Below, piece after piece: positions 6,717-14,087 of a stretch of DNA of 21,581 bases. Made by a program: the position numbers and the translations under genes. The stretch spans positions 1 through 21,581 of the forward strand of contig JAJWLX010000056.1 of the NCBI GenBank assembly GCA_021636625.1, read 5' to 3'. Within the stretch, counting starts at the first letter, position 1, and each line of letters opens with the position of its first letter. The notes beneath the pieces are model-generated. The model was given only the letters and a program-made list of their open reading frames with translations, did not search any database and was not told the origin of the DNA. This DNA is from Prevotella sp. GTDB taxonomy: Bacteria; Bacteroidota; Bacteroidia; Bacteroidales; Bacteroidaceae.

Positions 6717-7523
6717 CTAGCTCTTCTTGATCGTCATTTTGCCTTCGAGCGAGATGATGATTTCCACCTGATAACTCATGCTGCTGTCCGGCATAGCCAA
6801 AACCACTCGATAATGAAGGCCATCGGTATCCACCTTTTTCAGTACGATATCACTCAAAATCGCCTGCTTGAGGAACTCATGAGGCACCTGCCCCTCGAAA
6901 TCCTCCTTGCGGAAGTCACGGCCGAAAATCCTGCTGGCTCCCCGGTAGATATTCACATTCACGATGTTGTCGTAATAGACATTATCCACCTCTACGCCAT
7001 CATCATTGTATGAACTCTTGAAAACCTTATAGGTAGTAGGGTTCACCTGCACATAGAGATGCAACTTCTCATCGCCTGCATACACCACAGAATCTCTCTT
7101 GATGAGCGTATTCTGATTGAGAACCACAGGCTGCTGATGCAGGAACTGCTGCAGATAAGAAGTATCGTCGGTCTTGACGAGTTTCATGATATCGCCATTC
7201 AGCACCTTAAACTGGAAGATATGGGCAGCCTGCTTGATAATCGGATATTTAGTCGTATTGGCACCCTTCATCACCAGCGTATCGCCAGCAATATAGAAAT
7301 ATACCGGCTGGCTGGTAGAATCAGGATAGTAGATGGTGTCACCCTTCACGCGAAAGACAACATCATCCTCATCATCGCCATCCAACCAGATACCCTGGAG
7401 CATTTTCTTGGCAGCAGTATCCTCCTTTACCTCGGCAGAATCCTTACCCGCAGACTTCTGTCCGCAGCTGACCATTGCCGCCAGGAGGCTTGCACACAAC
7501 AATATGTTAATAACTTGTTTCAT
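6717..7523 (-). CDS. Putative lipoprotein, DUF4738-like
   Basis: A 268-residue secreted protein with an N-terminal lipoprotein signal: a hydrophobic stretch followed by AMVSC, so C20 would be lipidated and the protein anchored in the periplasm or outer membrane. The rest is a beta-rich soluble region (LQGIWLDGDDEDDVVFRVKG, then YPDSTSQPVYFYIAGDTLVM), with a second half ending in a charged KMTIKKS tail. The pattern matches my memory of Bacteroidota DUF4738 proteins, whose function is unknown. It lies 14 bases downstream of rfbC on the minus strand and is probably cotranscribed, although the two products have no obvious functional link. Repeat units follow directly after the stop codon. Confidence 0.75.
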   Translation of the reverse strand: MKQVINILLCASLLAAMVSCGQKSAGKDSAEVKEDTAAKKMLQGIWLDGDDEDDVVFRVKGDTIYYPDSTSQPVYFYIAGDTLVMKGANTTKYPIIKQAAHIFQFKVLNGDIMKLVKTDDTSYLQQFLHQQPVVLNQNTLIKRDSVVYAGDEKLHLYVQVNPTTYKVFKSSYNDDGVEVDNVYYDNIVNVNIYRGASRIFGRDFRKEDFEGQVPHEFLKQAILSDIVLKKVDTDGLHYRVVLAMPDSSMSYQVEIIISLEGKMTIKKS

Positions 7524-7537
7524 CTTTTCACGATATC

Positions 7538-8092
7538 TTACTCAAAATACTCAGCCTCCTCAAAAGACAGCGCCTTATTGAGGTCTTTTTCTGAGAGCAA
7601 TACATTTTCGCCCTCAACAGGCCACTTGATACCAATGGTTTCATCATTCCAGCGGATACTTGCCTCAGCTTGAGGAGCATAAGGGTTATCTACTTTATAG
7701 GTAAAGATTGCCTCGTCGCTGAGCACGAGAAAGCCATGCGCAAAGCCACGAGGAATGAAGAACTGCAGCTTGTTCTCCCCGCTCAGTTCCACCATTACAT
7801 ACTTGCCGAAGGTCTTGCTGCCCTTGCGCAGATCCACCGCCACATCAAGCACCTTGCCCTTGATGACACGCACCAGTTTAGCCTGCGAACTTTCGCCCTT
7901 CTGATAATGAAGGCCTCGAAGCACGCCTCTACTCGACATAGACTCATTGTCCTGCACAAACTCAACATGATAACCAATGTGGGCATCAAACTCAGCCTGT
8001 TTCCAAGCCTCGAAGAAGTAGCCTCTAGCATCATCAAACACTTTAGGCTTAATGACCCACACGCCTTCAATTTCGGTTTCTGTATATTCCAT
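7538..8092 (-). CDS. rfbC: dTDP-4-dehydrorhamnose 3,5-epimerase
   Basis: A 184-residue RmlC/RfbC enzyme, which epimerises dTDP-4-keto-6-deoxyglucose at C3 and C5 in dTDP-L-rhamnose synthesis. The catalytic pair is in the canonical place: H62 in RGLHYQ (59-64) and Y132 in FTYKVDNPYAP. The FFIPRGFAHGFLVLS segment at 111-125 and LSEKD near 166-170 are also typical. I start the gene at ATG 8090-8092 (MEYTETEIEGVWVI), because the longer reading frame to 8170 would run through the promoter at 8119-8149. Its partners rfbA, rfbB and rfbD are not in the window. The gene stands at the head of a two-gene minus-strand unit. Confidence 0.95.
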   Translation of the reverse strand: MEYTETEIEGVWVIKPKVFDDARGYFFEAWKQAEFDAHIGYHVEFVQDNESMSSRGVLRGLHYQKGESSQAKLVRVIKGKVLDVAVDLRKGSKTFGKYVMVELSGENKLQFFIPRGFAHGFLVLSDEAIFTYKVDNPYAPQAEASIRWNDETIGIKWPVEGENVLLSEKDLNKALSFEEAEYFE

Positions 8093-8118
8093 TGCTATAC
8101 TTGTTCTATTTTTAGTGG

Positions 8119-8149
8119 CAAAGATAATACTTTTTGGCGATATGACAAA
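8119..8149 (-). promoter_or_regulatory. Bacteroidota-type promoter for rfbC
   Basis: On the minus strand TTTG (8146-8149) is followed after 19 nt by TATCTTTG (8119-8126). Transcription would start near 8112, about 20 nt before the chosen ATG. Confidence 0.65.
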
Positions 8150-8197
8150 ACAAATCAAACTTTTTATCACTCCTTACGAAAATTTCCCTTAAAATAG

Positions 8198-8228
8198 TTG
8201 TCCAATTCCCAAAAAAGCCGTACCTTTG
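8198..8228 (+). promoter_or_regulatory. Bacteroidota-type promoter for the HU/SPOR gene
   Basis: TTG at 8198-8200, a 20-nt spacer, then TACCTTTG at 8221-8228. It diverges from the rfbC promoter, with about 48 bases between the two -33 elements. Confidence 0.65.
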
Positions 8229-8265
8229 CAAAAGATATTCAGAAAAAGAAGATAAACATTTAGAC

Positions 8266-9363
8266 GTGATAGAAATTAACCGACATATAGAAATTCTACT
8301 CTTGAGCAACGATTGTGTAATCGTACCAGGTTTTGGTGGATTCATGGCTCATCATGTAGATGCACGTTACGATGGCAGAGACAACATGTTTTTGCCACCG
8401 CTGAGAACCGTGGGATTCAATCCGCAGCTCACGATGAACGATTCCCTCCTCGCACTCTCGTACGTGGAGACCTACGATATCAGCTACCCTGAGGCATTGC
8501 GCCGTATTGAGGATGAGGTAGTTGAAATCAGACAATCATTGGAAAACGAAGGTAAATTCGAAATAGAAAATATCGGTATGCTCTTCCTCAACGAGGATGG
8601 CAACATCAGTTTCGAACCATGCGAGGCAGGCATTCTTACTCCAGACTTCTATGGTTTGGGCGGTTTCGACATGCTTCCTATCGCACAGATCAACAACGAG
8701 GAACAGCAAAACGAGAATCAAAACGTGGCAATGACCGTAAATATGGTCAAAGAGGAACAGCCTGTTAAAAACGAGACAGAAACTCCAGCTGCTCCTGCCA
8801 ACAATTCGGTATTCATCGCAGAAGAGGAAGAAGAGGAAAAGGCTGAGTTCATCAGTATCAAGAAGAGCTGGCTGCGCAACATGGCAGCAGCCTGCATCGC
8901 CCTCATCGCCTTCTTCACCCTCTCTACTCCACTCGGAAGTCCTACTATCGAGAAGAGTCAGATTGACACGGGGATGCTTACCCGCATCATGCCTAAAGAG
9001 ATGACTCCGGTAAAAAGCAATGAACTGCTGCTCCCTACTGATGAACCGAAGCTGATGGAGACCACTCCTACCGACAAGGCAGAAAAAACTCCGGCAATGG
9101 CACAGGATAGAGAGATTGCTACTCCAACTGCCTCTTATTACAGCATCGTATTGGCAAGCCGCGTGACCAAACGCAATGCAGCCAGCTATGTGGAACACTT
9201 GCAGGGCAAGGGGTTCAAAGAGGCAAGAGTTCTGATTACCGACAACAACGTAAAGGTGATTTATGGAAACTACCGCTCTGAGAGCGAGGCATATAACACC
9301 CTCAACCGACTCCATACCAACGAGGCTTTCACAGATGGCTGGATTACAAAGGTAAAGGAATAG
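8266..9363 (+). CDS. Membrane protein with HU-like (CCDC81-type) and SPOR domains
   Basis: A 365-residue protein that starts with GTG. Residues about 1-135 match the paired bacterial CCDC81-type HU domains (IEILLLSNDCVIVPGFGGFMAHH, GKFEIENIGMLFLNEDGNI). Residues 140-200 are an acidic, Gln/Asn-rich linker. One transmembrane helix lies at about 205-221. Residues about 290-365 form a SPOR domain (YYSIVLASRVTKRNAASYVEHL, ending WITKVKE), which in other proteins binds denuded septal peptidoglycan. The predicted topology puts the HU part in the cytoplasm and SPOR in the periplasm, which would link a DNA-binding-like module to the cell wall. No ATG in frame precedes the conserved start, so GTG is preferred. 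It is probably cotranscribed with the FHA gene 41 bases downstream. Confidence 0.85.
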   Translation: MIEINRHIEILLLSNDCVIVPGFGGFMAHHVDARYDGRDNMFLPPLRTVGFNPQLTMNDSLLALSYVETYDISYPEALRRIEDEVVEIRQSLENEGKFEIENIGMLFLNEDGNISFEPCEAGILTPDFYGLGGFDMLPIAQINNEEQQNENQNVAMTVNMVKEEQPVKNETETPAAPANNSVFIAEEEEEEKAEFISIKKSWLRNMAAACIALIAFFTLSTPLGSPTIEKSQIDTGMLTRIMPKEMTPVKSNELLLPTDEPKLMETTPTDKAEKTPAMAQDREIATPTASYYSIVLASRVTKRNAASYVEHLQGKGFKEARVLITDNNVKVIYGNYRSESEAYNTLNRLHTNEAFTDGWITKVKE

Positions 9364-9404
9364 TATACATTATTATATATAAAAAGAAATCAAGGAAAAA
9401 ATAT

Positions 9405-9938
9405 ATGAAAAGAGTACGTTGCCCTAAATGCGATAATTTCATCACGTTCGACGAAACCAAATACGAGGCAGGTCAGAGCCTGGTCTTCGTTTGCCCTAAT
9501 TGCAACAAGCAGTTTGGCATCCGTATGGGCGTTTCCAAGCTCCGCGAAACCCGCAAGGAAGAACAGATTGATGAAAACGCCAATGAGAACGGCGTAGGCT
9601 CCATCGTAGTCATCGAAAACGTATTCGCCTACAAGCAGGTCATCCCTTTGCAGATGGGCGACAACGTCATCGGAAGATATATGAAGAACAGTGGCATCAA
9701 CTGCCCTATCGAGACCGTAGATCCGAGTGTAGATATGAACCACTGCGTCATCAATGTAAGCCGCGACAAGAAAGGAAGACTGAAATATGTGCTCCGCGAT
9801 GGTCCTAGCTACACCGGCACCTTCGTAGATAACGAAATTCTGGGCGACCGTGAGCGTCGTGTCATCGAAGACGGCACCCTCTTCACCATCGGAGCCACCA
9901 GCATCATCCTCCGCACAGCAGACAGCGAGGAGGAATAA
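9405..9938 (+). CDS. Zinc-ribbon and FHA-domain protein
   Basis: A 177-residue cytoplasmic protein. The N-terminus is a zinc-ribbon with four cysteines, CPKC (C6, C9) and CPNC (C30, C33). After a charged spacer (about 45-70) comes an FHA domain at about 75-170: GR at 90-91, the phosphothreonine-loop region SVDMNHCVI with H113, and TGTFVDNE with N143. FHA domains bind phosphothreonine peptides, so a role in Ser/Thr phosphosignalling or protein assembly is likely; the partner is unknown. It follows the HU/SPOR gene and precedes a terminator, so the two probably form one unit. Confidence 0.85.
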   Translation: MKRVRCPKCDNFITFDETKYEAGQSLVFVCPNCNKQFGIRMGVSKLRETRKEEQIDENANENGVGSIVVIENVFAYKQVIPLQMGDNVIGRYMKNSGINCPIETVDPSVDMNHCVINVSRDKKGRLKYVLRDGPSYTGTFVDNEILGDRERRVIEDGTLFTIGATSIILRTADSEEE

Positions 9939-9967
9939 TGGGGAAAATAACAAGTTGAAATAAAACC

Positions 9968-10009
9968 AAGGGTTAGAGTAGGAAAAATCTTACTCTAACC
10001 CTTTTTTTT
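9968..10009 (+). terminator. Rho-independent terminator after the FHA gene
   Basis: A 13-bp perfect stem (9968-9980 with 9991-10003) around a 10-nt loop, followed by a T tract to 10009. Confidence 0.92.
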
Positions 10010-10092
10010 ACTGATAAACACGTATAAATATACCAATAATTCTTACTTTCTGCAAGAAATCATAGCTATATAGTAATCTTTTTGCTAATATT

Positions 10093-10124
10093 TTCGTTAG
10101 ATTGAAAGAAAATGTGTACCTTTG
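10093..10124 (+). promoter_or_regulatory. Promoter for the his run
   Basis: TACCTTTG at 10117-10124 is a full -7 match. At -33 there is only TTCG (10093-10096, 20-nt spacer). The leader (about 10131-10195) contains a small hairpin: ACGTGGGA at 10142-10149 pairs with TCCC (10157-10160) and ACGT (10164-10167), leaving a 3-nt bulge. Confidence 0.5.
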
Positions 10125-10195
10125 CAACAGAAATTAGCAATACGTGGGACCAATACTCCCGATACGTAGAAAAAACAGAAGAATTACGTTAGGTT

Positions 10196-10783
10196 ATGGA
10201 TGTAGCAATCGTAAAATACAATGCCGGAAATATCTATTCCGTAGTCAACGCCATGAAGCGTTTGGGCATAGAACCAGTACTCACTGATGATGCCGAAATG
10301 CTCCAGAAGGCAGACCGCGTGCTGTTTCCAGGTCAGGGTCAGGCAAGGGAAGCCATGGAGTATCTCAAGGCTCACCAGCTGGACCAGGTGATCAAGAATC
10401 TCAAGCAACCCGTATTGGGCATTTGCGTGGGACAGCAACTGCTATGCCGACATTCGGAGGAAGGCGACGTAGATTGCATCGGCATCTTTGATGTGGATGT
10501 GAAGCGATTCCAGCCGCAGAAACACGAAGACAAGGTACCAGCTATGGGATGGAACGAGATATACGATCTGAAGACGGAGCTTTACAAGGGATTATCCCAT
10601 CCCTACTCTTATTTCGTACACAGCTACTATGTGCCACTCTGCGAGGAGACCATCGCCAAGGCTGATTACATTCTGCCTTACAGCGCATCGCTCCACAAAG
10701 ACAACTTCTATACCTGCCAGTTCCATCCTGAAAAGAGCGGAAAGGTAGGAGAACAGATTTTAAAGAACTTCCTGGAAATATAA
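10196..10783 (+). CDS. hisH: Imidazole glycerol phosphate synthase, glutaminase subunit
   Basis: A 195-residue class I glutamine amidotransferase that supplies ammonia to HisF in histidine synthesis. The catalytic triad is visible: C77 in VLGICVGQQLL, H177 and E179 in CQFHPEKSG. The oxyanion region reads FPGQGQAREAM (44-54) instead of the PGVGAF form common in other phyla. The length is normal. It heads a run hisH-hisA-hisF-hisIE, and the partner hisF is two genes downstream. Confidence 0.96.
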   Translation: MDVAIVKYNAGNIYSVVNAMKRLGIEPVLTDDAEMLQKADRVLFPGQGQAREAMEYLKAHQLDQVIKNLKQPVLGICVGQQLLCRHSEEGDVDCIGIFDVDVKRFQPQKHEDKVPAMGWNEIYDLKTELYKGLSHPYSYFVHSYYVPLCEETIAKADYILPYSASLHKDNFYTCQFHPEKSGKVGEQILKNFLEI

Positions 10784-10848
10784 GAAGGGAATCCTGCCAA
10801 GCAGATTTCCTGATGATACGAAATAGGATTTAAAGCAATAAAAGAAAT

Positions 10849-11568
10849 ATGATAGAATTAATTCCTGCCATCGACTTGATAAATGGTCAGTGCGTTCGCC
10901 TGACAAAAGGCGATTACGACCAGAAGAAGGTCTATAACGACAATCCGGCAGAAGTAGCCAAAGACTTCGAGAAGCTGGGATTCAAGCGACTCCACGTTGT
11001 GGATCTGGACGGAGCCAAGTCGAAGCATATCGTAAATGATGCTGTACTGAAGGCGATTACCACCGAAACAAATCTGACAGTAGATTTCGGAGGTGGTATC
11101 AAGACCGAGAAAGACATCGAGAAGGCATTCGCTGCAGGAGCCAGTATGGTAACCGTAGGCAGCATCGCCGTTACCAATCCAGATCTCTTTTTGGAGTGGA
11201 TAGATAAATATGGCGCCGACAAACTCATCCTCGGAGCCGACGTAAGAAACGGCAAGATTTCTATCAATGGATGGAAAGAGGATTCATCAGAAGACCTCCT
11301 CCCCTTCCTCAAGAAATACATCGACAAAGGTGTGCGCTATGTGCTCTGCACGGAAATCAGCAAGGATGGCACCCTGCAGGGTCCTGCCATCGAGCTATAC
11401 AAAGAGATCATGGCAGCCTATCCCCAGCTTCACCTCATCGCCTCGGGCGGAGTGAGCTGCAATGAAGACATCGAGGCTCTGGAAGCCGCCGGCATCCCAG
11501 CTGTAGTCTTCGGCAAGGCATTCTACGAGGGCAAGATCGATGTTGACAAGCTAGTTGATAGTTTATAG
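10849..11568 (+). CDS. hisA: ProFAR isomerase
   Basis: A 239-residue (beta/alpha)8 barrel that isomerises ProFAR to PRFAR in histidine synthesis. The catalytic aspartates are D9 (LIPAIDLINGQ) and D131 (ILGADVRNGKI). Phosphate-binding motifs are VDFGGGI (78-84) and the C-terminal IASGGV. The length is typical. It lies 65 bases after hisH. The gap to hisF carries repeat copy R3. Confidence 0.97.
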   Translation: MIELIPAIDLINGQCVRLTKGDYDQKKVYNDNPAEVAKDFEKLGFKRLHVVDLDGAKSKHIVNDAVLKAITTETNLTVDFGGGIKTEKDIEKAFAAGASMVTVGSIAVTNPDLFLEWIDKYGADKLILGADVRNGKISINGWKEDSSEDLLPFLKKYIDKGVRYVLCTEISKDGTLQGPAIELYKEIMAAYPQLHLIASGGVSCNEDIEALEAAGIPAVVFGKAFYEGKIDVDKLVDSL

Positions 11569-11578
11569 TTAATAGACA

Positions 11579-11667
11579 CGCCCTGAAAGGGCAGAAGCTC
11601 CTAGCCCAGGGCATCACCCTGGGTATAACAAAGATATAAGCAATACGCCCTGAAAGGGCAAAAGCTT
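11579..11667 (+). repeat. Composite palindromic repeat A-B-A, copy R3
   Basis: A at 11579-11599, B at 11600-11624, A at 11646-11667, with the same order and orientation as R1. It begins 11 bases after the hisA stop and ends 23 bases before the hisF ATG. Confidence 0.88.
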
Positions 11668-11690
11668 CAATCGAAAAGAATTAAAATACA

Positions 11691-12470
11691 ATGGTCAAAG
11701 TTCAAAGTAACAAAGGTTTGGCAAAGCGAATCGTCCCTTGTCTTGACGTGAAAAACGGAGAGACCGTGAAGGGAACGAACTTCGTGAACCTGAGAAGCGC
11801 AGGCGACCCGGTAGAACTGGGCAAGGCCTATAGCGATGCAGGTGCCGATGAACTCGTATTCCTCGACATCACCGCCAGCTTCGAAGAGCGCAAGACCTTT
11901 ACAGATATGGTAACTCGCGTGGCAGCCGAAATCAACATCCCATTTACCGTGGGTGGCGGCATCAACGAGCTGAAGGATGTAGATCGACTCCTCAATGCAG
12001 GTGCCGACAAGGTTAGTATCAACAGTGCAGCCATCCGACATCCGGAACTCATCAACGAGATATCCAACCATTACGGCTCACAGGTCTGCGTCTGCGCCAT
12101 CGATGCCCGTCTCGATCCTGACGGCTGGCATTGCTACGTGAAGGGCGGAAGAGAGCGTGTAGAACTCGGTCTGTTTGATTGGGCAAGAGAAGTTGCCGAC
12201 CGTGGAGCCGGCGAGATTCTCTTCACCAGTATGGACCACGATGGCGTGAAGCAAGGCTTTGCCAATGAAGCCCTCGCCCGCCTTGCAGAGGAAGTAAGCA
12301 TTCCTATCATTGCATCGGGTGGCGCTGGCAAGATGGAGCACTTCCGCGATGCCTTCACCCTGGGAAAGGCAGATGCAGCACTGGCTGCCAGTGTCTTCCA
12401 CTTCGGTGAAATCGCCATACCTGACCTGAAAAATTACCTCCGAAAAGAAGGCATCAACGTCAGGTTGTAA
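11691..12470 (+). CDS. hisF: Imidazole glycerol phosphate synthase, cyclase subunit
   Basis: A 259-residue (beta/alpha)8 barrel that pairs with HisH to make imidazole glycerol phosphate and AICAR from PRFAR. Catalytic aspartates are D19 (RIVPCLDVKNG) and D138 (CAIDARLDPDGW). The phosphate-binding motifs TVGGGI (86-91) and IIASGGAG are intact. The family normally begins with M-x-AKRI, but this frame has about 8 extra N-terminal residues (MVKVQSNKG). They are encoded by sequence like the TTCAAAG repeat found before two other genes. A TTG at 11718 would give the usual N-terminus, but an AAAGG lies only a few bases before it, so ATG 11691 is kept. Confidence 0.95.
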   Translation: MVKVQSNKGLAKRIVPCLDVKNGETVKGTNFVNLRSAGDPVELGKAYSDAGADELVFLDITASFEERKTFTDMVTRVAAEINIPFTVGGGINELKDVDRLLNAGADKVSINSAAIRHPELINEISNHYGSQVCVCAIDARLDPDGWHCYVKGGRERVELGLFDWAREVADRGAGEILFTSMDHDGVKQGFANEALARLAEEVSIPIIASGGAGKMEHFRDAFTLGKADAALAASVFHFGEIAIPDLKNYLRKEGINVRL

Positions 12471-12474
12471 AACG

Positions 12475-12550
12475 TAGCCTTAAGGCTAGATATTTTTTCC
12501 CTTAAGGGAAAATAATAATATCCTTAAGGGAAAATATATTTTTCCTTAAG
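12475..12550. repeat. CCTTAAGG palindrome cluster
   Basis: Four CCTTAAG-centred elements follow the hisF stop. TAGCCTTAAGGCTA (12475-12488) is a perfect palindrome, and so is TTTTCCCTTAAGGGAAAA (12495-12512). A 12-bp hairpin with one G-U pair lies at 12523-12550 and contains the remaining two. It is unrelated to units A and B. The following 70 bases before hisIE show nothing further. Confidence 0.8.
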
Positions 12551-12620
12551 AGTAGATAAATCCCCTATAATAGGGCGGATTGGCAATGGAGTAAGAAAAC
12601 AATTAAATTGTAAAGATAAA

Positions 12621-13268
12621 ATGGAAATAGATTTTGAAAAAATGGGCGGACTTGTTCCCGCCATCATCCAGGACGCCGTAACCAAGAACGTCCTGATGCT
12701 GGGATTCATGAACAAGGAAGCATACGATAAAACCATCGAAACCAAGAAGGTTACCTTCTGGAGCCGTTCCCGCAACTGTCTTTGGACCAAGGGCGAGACC
12801 TCAGGAAACTTCCTCAATCTGGTCAGCATTCAGATAGACTGCGACAACGATACCTTCCTGGTAAAGGTTCATCCAGATGGTCCTACCTGCCACAAAGGCA
12901 CCGATACCTGCTGGGCTGAGGAGAATACGCTGAACCCTATCCTCTTCCTCTCAGAGTTGCAGGACTTCATCGACAAGCGCCACGAGGAGATGCCTGAGGG
13001 TAGCTACACCACCAGCCTCTTCAAGAAAGGCGTGAACAAGATGGCGCAAAAGGTTGGAGAAGAAGCTATTGAGACAGTTATCGAAGCCACCAACGGCACC
13101 GATGACAAGCTCATCTACGAGAGTTCCGACCTGCTCTACCACCTCATCGTACTGCTCACCAGCAAGGGCTTGCGAATCGAGGATGTAGTAAAAGAGCTCC
13201 AAATGCGACACGACCCGGAATGGGATAAGAAGCGCCGCGTAGCCAAAAGCAAGGGCGAAATGAAATAG
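12621..13268 (+). CDS. hisI: Bifunctional PRA-CH/PRPP-ATP pyrophosphohydrolase
   Basis: A 215-residue HisIE fusion that catalyses steps 2 and 3 of histidine synthesis. The N-terminal cyclohydrolase (about 10-110) shows the metal-binding DCDND segment (D73, C74, D75, D77) and C90/C97 in GPTCHKGTDTCW. The C-terminal pyrophosphohydrolase (about 112-205) has KVGEEAIETVIEA (144-156) and ESSDLLYHLIVLL (167-179). The length is normal for the fused enzyme. It ends 45 bases before ftsE, with no terminator or promoter seen between them. Confidence 0.96.
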   Translation: MEIDFEKMGGLVPAIIQDAVTKNVLMLGFMNKEAYDKTIETKKVTFWSRSRNCLWTKGETSGNFLNLVSIQIDCDNDTFLVKVHPDGPTCHKGTDTCWAEENTLNPILFLSELQDFIDKRHEEMPEGSYTTSLFKKGVNKMAQKVGEEAIETVIEATNGTDDKLIYESSDLLYHLIVLLTSKGLRIEDVVKELQMRHDPEWDKKRRVAKSKGEMK

Positions 13269-13313
13269 TCCCAAAAGCATTCAAGAACATTAAATAAAGG
13301 AGAAAAAATTAGG

Positions 13314-14030
13314 ATGTTAATAGATTATCAGAACGTCAGCATATACCAAGCCGACAAGTGCGTGCTCAAGGGCATCAACTTCCATGTGGATGAAGGAGAG
13401 TTCGCTTATCTTATCGGAAAAGTGGGCTCCGGAAAGAGTTCACTCCTGAAGACCCTCTACTGCGAGCTCGACCTCGTGGAGGGTGAAACCGACAAGGCAG
13501 AAATCCTTGGCAGAGACCTCAAGACCATCCGCCGCAAGGACATTCCAGCCCTGCGCAAGGAACTGGGCATCATCTTCCAGGACTTCCAGTTGCTCCACGA
13601 CCGCAGCGTACGCAAGAACTTCGAGTTCGTGCTCAAGGCTACCAAATGGAAAAACAAGAAGGACAGAGACAAGCGCATTGAGGAAGTGCTCAACGAGGTA
13701 GGAATGATTGAGAAGATCGACAAGATGCCTCACGAGCTCTCCGGCGGAGAACAGCAGCGTGTGGCCATCGCCCGTGCCCTGCTCAACAATCCGAAGATCA
13801 TCATCGCCGATGAACCAACGGGAAATCTCGACCCGGAGACCGCCAGCAACATCGTGGGACTGCTCAAGGATATCACCAAGCAGGGTACAGCTGTAGTGAT
13901 GACAACCCATAACATCCCAATGCTCGACAAGTTCCCTGGCATCGTATATCGCTGCAAGGATGGTTTACTCCACGACGTGACCAACGAGTACAACCACATC
14001 GACCTGACAGAAGATGGCGAGGAGAATTAA
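13314..14030 (+). CDS. ftsE: Cell-division ABC ATPase FtsE
   Basis: A 238-residue ABC ATPase. Walker A is GKVGSGKS (35-42), the Q-loop is Q89 in IIFQDFQLL, the signature is LSGGEQQ (142-148), Walker B is IIIADEP (162-168), and the switch histidine is H199. The sequence fits FtsE, which with the membrane protein FtsX controls peptidoglycan hydrolases at the division site, better than it fits a nutrient transporter. A good ribosome site (GGAG in AAAGGAGAAA) precedes ATG 13314. ftsX is not in the window. The gene sits between histidine and lysine genes, and the partner protein is presumably encoded elsewhere. A LolD/MacB-type ATPase is the main alternative. Confidence 0.85.
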   Translation: MLIDYQNVSIYQADKCVLKGINFHVDEGEFAYLIGKVGSGKSSLLKTLYCELDLVEGETDKAEILGRDLKTIRRKDIPALRKELGIIFQDFQLLHDRSVRKNFEFVLKATKWKNKKDRDKRIEEVLNEVGMIEKIDKMPHELSGGEQQRVAIARALLNNPKIIIADEPTGNLDPETASNIVGLLKDITKQGTAVVMTTHNIPMLDKFPGIVYRCKDGLLHDVTNEYNHIDLTEDGEEN

Positions 14031-14087
14031 ACGGGAAAATACAACAAAAGAACAATAAAAATTAAACATTAATATAATATTACGACT

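Noticed and set aside
7059..7673. Plus-strand ORF of 204 codons opposite the lipoprotein gene
   Set aside because: It covers the rfbC/lipoprotein boundary; both minus-strand products have clear features (lipobox, RmlC motifs).
8093..8170. Longer rfbC reading frame starting at 8170
   Set aside because: It would run through the predicted promoter at 8119-8149, and the RmlC fold begins at 8092.
8536..9315. Minus-strand ORF of 259 codons opposite the HU/SPOR gene
   Set aside because: Cysteine- and leucine-rich translation without a recognisable domain, while the plus strand encodes clear HU-like and SPOR domains.
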